Shown in pieces: positions 5,440-8,710 of a stretch of 8,710 bases of DNA (the stretch's first letter is position 1; the number at the start of each line of letters is the position of its first letter). The notes beneath the pieces are model-generated. The model ran no database searches and had not been told where the DNA came from. It saw only the letters and a list, made by a program, of their open reading frames with translations. The translations under genes were made by a program, and so were the position numbers. The DNA is from Gammaproteobacteria bacterium (GTDB lineage Bacteria; Pseudomonadota; Gammaproteobacteria; HK1): the NCBI GenBank assembly GCA_020444775.1, contig JAGRHX010000354.1:1-8710 (forward strand). The letters run 5' to 3'.

Positions 5440-5985
5440 CTACTGCTTGTCGGCTCCCTTCGTGGCCAGCCGCTCCTGAGCGTCCAGCACCGCGCCCTTG
5501 AGCTCGTACCAGGCGCCGACGAACCCCTGGCGGATGTCCTCCCAGGCGCCACTCGAGCTCTTGCGCAGCGCGGCCAGGCGTGCCTCCATGACCGCGCGCT
5601 TGTGCCGCATCGCCTCCAATGCCGAGTTCAATTTCGCCGCGCTTGCCTCGCTGGCGGTCCTGGCCTGCGCCTCGAGCCGCTCGATGCGTTCGTCCAAGGC
5701 AAGCGCCAGCTGCTCGGCTTCCTTCACAGCCTGATCCTTCTGCTCGGCGGCGTAGCGCCCGAGGGTCCGGCCGGCGTCGCTGACCTCACGCTCGACGTCC
5801 GACCGCGTGACCGCGTCCTGCTCGGACTGCTCCTGTGCCACGGCCACGGTCGTCACCAGCAGCGCGGCACTCAGCACCATCATTCGCCAACGGCCCGCGA
5901 GTTGTCGTGTCGACACCCCGCCCGCCGACCCAGGTAGCCCGTACGACCCAACGCCGCTCGGGCCGGCATGGATGATTTCGTTCAT
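5440..5985 (-). CDS. Exported alanine/glutamate-rich coiled-coil protein of unknown function
   Basis: A 181-residue protein I cannot name. Residues 30-50 form a signal-peptide-like stretch: R-x-x-G-R-W-R, then 'MMVLSAALLVTTVAVA' and likely cleavage before Q51. Residues about 58-142 are a charged, Ala/Glu/Arg-rich helix with heptad-like leucines, a probable coiled coil. The C-terminus has two aligned Trp-containing helices ('GAWEDIRQGFV', 'GAWYELKGAVL'), spaced eleven residues apart like apolipoprotein-type amphipathic repeats. It probably sits in the periplasm or at a membrane surface. The start is uncertain. ATG 5985 has GAGG seven bases upstream but gives a 34-residue, Gly/Ser-rich leader before the signal core. 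ATG 5883 or 5880 gives a signal peptide with a very short N-region and a poor ribosome site. It lies 81 bases below the phosphatase gene on the same strand and may share its transcript. Confidence 0.75.
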   Translation of the reverse strand: MNEIIHAGPSGVGSYGLPGSAGGVSTRQLAGRWRMMVLSAALLVTTVAVAQEQSEQDAVTRSDVEREVSDAGRTLGRYAAEQKDQAVKEAEQLALALDERIERLEAQARTASEASAAKLNSALEAMRHKRAVMEARLAALRKSSSGAWEDIRQGFVGAWYELKGAVLDAQERLATKGADKQ

Positions 5986-6066
5986 ATCGATGCCTCGCTC
6001 CGTACCAACGCACCTACAGGCTACTCCAGGCCCGCCACGAGCGAATCGGGCACAGGTACGCGCGCC

Positions 6067-6768
6067 TCAGGTCGGCAACTCCGCCGTCACGCTGAACGAC
6101 GGATACAGATGCGAGGTGTCGTTGAAACAGCGCACTACGATGTTCGAGTCGTGCACCACCAGATGACTGATCGAGCAGTTGTCGGCGCCGGCGAAAGCAA
6201 ACGGTCGCGAGCCGCTGGCGTGGGCAAGCAGACAGGCGACCACGCCGCCGTGACAGACGCTCACCACCAGCTGCGAGGGATGCGCCCGGTGGATGCGCTC
6301 GATAGCGGCCACGCAGCGCACGTTGAGCTGCTCGTTCGATTCGGCGCCCGGAATGACGTCCCAGCGCTGCTCCTCTTCCTTGCGCAGATAGATCGGGTCG
6401 CGCGCGTGCGCCCGGATCCGGTAGACGCCGCCCTCCCATTCACCCAGATGAACCTCGCGCAGGTCGGGCTCTACACGCGGCTCCAGACCGAGCCGGGCGG
6501 CCAGCGGCTGCGCGGTCTGCGCGGTCCTGCGCATGTTGGTGACATAGATGGCCGAGATCGGTTGACCGGCGAGACGCTCGGCAACCTTCTGCGCCTGCTC
6601 CACTCCCTCTGGCGCAAGCTCCGGATCGCCCTGTCCGTCGATCAGCGGGAACGGCGCACCCGGGGTAGCCGCCCGCGATGCGCCGTGACGCACCAGCAAT
6701 ATCTCGGTTGCGCCGCGTGGCGCGGTGAAGCGCTTCTGCGCGTACCTCTGGTCCTGCTCAACACTCAT
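6067..6768 (-). CDS. Histidine phosphatase superfamily protein (phosphoglycerate mutase-like)
   Basis: A 233-residue member of the histidine-phosphatase (RHG) superfamily, which transfers phosphate through a phospho-histidine. Seen directly: the catalytic 'LLVRHGAS' (R27, H28, G29), 'LAPEGVEQAQKVAERL' (51-66), 'IYVTNMRRTAQTA' with the second Arg at 80/81, 'LREVHLGEWEG' with the probable acid E105, and the second catalytic His H173 in 'VCHGGVVACLLAH'. All core residues are present, so it should be an active phosphatase; the acid and loop layout fit the cobC/GpmB-like branch rather than glycolytic dPGM. The substrate is unknown. The start is firm: GGAGGG five bases before the ATG. It follows the MFS transporter by 48 bases in the same direction, which suggests one operon with the transporter and the glutaminase. 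Confidence 0.92.
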   Translation of the reverse strand: MSVEQDQRYAQKRFTAPRGATEILLVRHGASRAATPGAPFPLIDGQGDPELAPEGVEQAQKVAERLAGQPISAIYVTNMRRTAQTAQPLAARLGLEPRVEPDLREVHLGEWEGGVYRIRAHARDPIYLRKEEEQRWDVIPGAESNEQLNVRCVAAIERIHRAHPSQLVVSVCHGGVVACLLAHASGSRPFAFAGADNCSISHLVVHDSNIVVRCFNDTSHLYPSFSVTAELPT

Positions 6769-6773
6769 CCGAA

Positions 6774-6779
6774 CCCTCC
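6774..6779 (-). promoter_or_regulatory. Strong Shine-Dalgarno GGAGGG of the histidine phosphatase gene
   Basis: GGAGGG lies five bases before the ATG at 6768 on the minus strand. It is the strongest ribosome site in the window and allows translation independent of the upstream MFS gene. Confidence 0.65.
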
Positions 6780-6816
6780 AAGCTTCATATCGGTCGAGCG
6801 ATACACTGACCGCGGC

Positions 6817-8103
6817 TCACTGCAACAGACTGCGCCACCTCGCCATGATCGCGATGCTGAGCACGATGCCTGTCACGCCGAAGATGCACATGGTCATCAC
6901 CACCGACAGCAGCTCGGCCAGCGTGCCGGCCAGCAGCAGGCCGAGCGGCAATCCGTACACGGCCAGGATCCGCACCCCCATCAGCCGCCCCCTGTAGGCC
7001 GGCTCGACCAGTCTCAGCAGCAGGATCGCCAGGGAGATCATGGCAAGGCTTTGTGACATGCCGACCATCACCAGCAGCAGCATCCCCTGCTGCGCCGTCT
7101 GCGTGAACGCGAGCCAGGTCAGCAGCACGTGCCAGACGATGGTGAACACGCAGGTGGTCCGCCCAGGTCGCTGCCCCTTCAACACCAGAGCCATCATCAG
7201 GGAGCCGACCAGCGCCCCCAGGGCAAAACAGGCCACCAGCCGGGCCAGACCGTTCTCGTCGACCCCGTAGATGCCGCGCGCCACCACTGGCAGCAGACCG
7301 TGGGTGACCGGGTAGGCGGTCAGGTTGACCAGGAATGCCAGCAACATGATGCCGACCAGCTCCGGCGAGCGCCGCATGTAGGCCAATCCGGCCTTCAGAT
7401 CGTGCCAGGGATGGGCACGCACCGCGAGCGCGTCGAGCCGGGTATGCGCCACCCCCAGGGTCGACAGGCAGGCAGCGACGTAGAACCCGGTCACCGCGCC
7501 ATAAGCCAGCCCCATGCCCAGTGCCGAGAACAGCCCGGCCCCAACCAGCGAGCCGAACATACGCGCCGAGTCCATGGTCGTGCGCGACAGCCCCATGGCG
7601 CTCTGCAGACGCGGTCCAGGCACGGTGTCAGCGATCAGCGCGTTACGCAGCACGATGTCCGACGGCTTGACCAGCCCGCTCAAGGCGGCGACCACGAACA
7701 CATGCCAGGTCTGCACCTCGCCGAGCAGACCGATGAGCATCAAGCTGGCGGCAAGGCTCGCGTAGAACGCACGCATACGCACCAACAGGGTCCGCCGGCT
7801 GACCCGGTCGGCGACCATGCCGATCACCGGGCTGAGCAGCGTGCCGCCGTAGTGCATGGCGCCGAGCAACGAGACCAGGAAGGGTGAGTCGGTGCGCACC
7901 AGCACGAACCATCCCAGGATCAGGATCTCCATCTCGAAGGCCCAGGAGGTCAGCAGGTCGGCCAGCCATTGATAGCGATAGCTGCGAATGCGGAAGACCG
8001 ACCAGGCACCCGGCACGGGCGCGCCGGCATTGGGCACACCGTCCCCCACGGCCGCGACCGAGGCTTCGCCAGCGTGCGGCGGCTGCCGCTCCGGCTCAGC
8101 CAT
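6817..8103 (-). CDS. MFS transporter (MFS_3 / EntS-like type)
   Basis: A 428-residue integral inner-membrane protein with about twelve hydrophobic segments after a hydrophilic, Pro/Gly/Ala-rich N-terminal stretch of about 32 residues. The major-facilitator motif A, '[13 protein letters not shown]' (95-107, with D99 and R100), sits between helices 2 and 3. The related half-site '[10 protein letters not shown]' (371-380) lies in the C-terminal half. '[13 protein letters not shown]' (150-162) resembles the helix 4-5 region of MFS_3 drug and siderophore exporters such as EntS, so export of a small molecule by proton antiport is the likeliest role; the substrate cannot be read from sequence. The ATG overlaps the end of the glutaminase gene by eight bases (ATGGCTGA), and no good Shine-Dalgarno precedes it, so translational coupling to the glutaminase is likely. 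The histidine phosphatase follows 48 bases later. Confidence 0.9.
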   Translation of the reverse strand: MAEPERQPPHAGEASVAAVGDGVPNAGAPVPGAWSVFRIRSYRYQWLADLLTSWAFEMEILILGWFVLVRTDSPFLVSLLGAMHYGGTLLSPVIGMVADRVSRRTLLVRMRAFYASLAASLMLIGLLGEVQTWHVFVVAALSGLVKPSDIVLRNALIADTVPGPRLQSAMGLSRTTMDSARMFGSLVGAGLFSALGMGLAYGAVTGFYVAACLSTLGVAHTRLDALAVRAHPWHDLKAGLAYMRRSPELVGIMLLAFLVNLTAYPVTHGLLPVVARGIYGVDENGLARLVACFALGALVGSLMMALVLKGQRPGRTTCVFTIVWHVLLTWLAFTQTAQQGMLLLVMVGMSQSLAMISLAILLLRLVEPAYRGRLMGVRILAVYGLPLGLLLAGTLAELLSVVMTMCIFGVTGIVLSIAIMARWRSLLQ

Positions 8104-8710
8104 CGACCGGCAGATCCGGCGCGAATACCGACCAGCCGGTCAGCGTGGCCAGACGCTCGAGCATCAAGGTACCGAGCAGCGAATTGCCGTTAGAGGTCAG
8201 GCCCGGCGACCAGGCCGCGATCGACGCGCGGCCGGGGGCGATGGCGAGGATCCCGCCACCTACACCGCTCTTCGCCGGCAGCCCGACGCGGAACGCGAAG
8301 TCACCCGAGGCATCGTAGTGACCACAGGTGAGCATGATCGCGTTGACGCGACGCGCGCGATCCGCGCGCACGACCCGGCAACCAGCGATGGGATCGCGTC
8401 CGTCCGCGGCCAGGAACAGACCGGCCCGCGCCAGCTGCACACAGCTCATGGCCAGGGCGCACTGATTGAAGTAGACCTCGAGGGTCGATTCGACCTCGTT
8501 CTCCAAGGTGCCAAAAGCCCGCATGAAGTACGCGAGGCTGCGATTGCGGAAACCGGTGTCCGATTCAGAGCGCGCCACCTCGGTGTCCACGGCCACCCGC
8601 TCGTCACCGGCCAGGGCCCGCACCAGGGCCAGCAGCTCGGCGATGACCTCGCCGGGCCGCCGTCCGCCGAGCAGCACATCACTGACCACGATCGCGCCGG
8701 CATTGATGAA
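8096..8710 (-). CDS. glsA: Glutaminase (serine-dependent, beta-lactamase fold), C-terminal two thirds; 5' end outside window
   Basis: These 204 visible residues are the C-terminal part of a GlsA-type glutaminase, which hydrolyses L-glutamine to glutamate and ammonia. The frame is open to the right edge, beginning '[16 protein letters not shown]'; about 100 residues, including the catalytic S-x-x-K, lie outside. Visible active-site positions are intact: E and N in 'ESDTGFRN', Tyr in 'LEVYFNQCA', Tyr in 'CGHYDASG', and Val in 'AKSGVGGGI'. Their spacing (7, 31, 83 and 101 residues from the Glu) matches E161, N168, Y192, Y244 and V262 as I recall them for the E. coli enzymes. The conserved end '[13 protein letters not shown]' is also present. 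There is no sign of decay. An internal GTG at 8689 is not the start. It appears to be the first visible gene of an operon with the overlapping MFS transporter and the phosphatase. Confidence 0.93.
   Translation of the reverse strand, partial: FINAGAIVVSDVLLGGRRPGEVIAELLALVRALAGDERVAVDTEVARSESDTGFRNRSLAYFMRAFGTLENEVESTLEVYFNQCALAMSCVQLARAGLFLAADGRDPIAGCRVVRADRARRVNAIMLTCGHYDASGDFAFRVGLPAKSGVGGGILAIAPGRASIAAWSPGLTSNGNSLLGTLMLERLATLTGWSVFAPDLPVDG

Noticed and set aside
5968..7056. 362-codon + strand open frame opposite the phosphatase and the end of the MFS gene
   Set aside because: It spans two good minus-strand genes and their spacer, has no motif, and turns into Gln/His-rich low complexity.
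7129..7887. 252-codon + strand open frame opposite the MFS gene
   Set aside because: Gln/His/Arg-rich shadow of membrane-protein codons; no motif or ribosome site.

Overview
The window reads as a high-GC proteobacterial chromosome segment, most likely from a gammaproteobacterium. This is an inference from codon use (strong G/C at third positions), Shine-Dalgarno sites and the families present; no 16S or other phylogenetic marker is in the window. It holds eight protein-coding genes, two of them cut by the window edges. I see no tRNA, rRNA, CRISPR array, insertion sequence or phage gene. Coding is dense, and the longest gene-free stretch is about 270 bases.

Left part (1-3501): the 3' end of a TauD/TfdA-type 2-oxoglutarate/Fe(II) dioxygenase on the + strand faces a very large minus-strand gene. 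That gene encodes an exported protein of about 1026 residues, the most unusual item here. In order it has a signal peptide, a ten-cysteine module, eight four-cysteine repeats each starting with a strict C-x7-C spacing, an alpha/beta-hydrolase (lipase/esterase-like) domain with a T-x-S-x-G nucleophile elbow, calcium-binding thrombospondin-type-3-like repeats, and a C-terminal hydrophobic anchor followed by basic residues. I read it as a surface-anchored or surface-sorted hydrolase.

Middle (3776-5385): a divergent pair, a dihydrodipicolinate-synthase-family aldolase/lyase (minus) and a small flavin-reductase-like FMN-binding protein (+). They share a 227-base spacer with overlapping inverted repeats, one of which fits the FadR-type GntR operator pattern. 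The aldolase keeps the Schiff-base lysine but lacks the usual Tyr and GTTGE residues, so it is probably not a lysine-biosynthesis DapA.

Right part (5440-8710): four minus-strand genes. A glutaminase (5' end beyond the window), an MFS transporter overlapping it by 8 bases, and a histidine-phosphatase-family protein 48 bases further on look like one operon. An exported alanine-rich coiled-coil protein of unknown function follows 81 bases later and may be on the same transcript.

Best leads: the architecture and 'A-B-A-B-C-C-C-D' repeat pattern of the large hydrolase, the altered active site of the DapA-family protein with its candidate operator, and the glutaminase-MFS-phosphatase linkage. No complete new multi-gene system can be demonstrated from this window alone.
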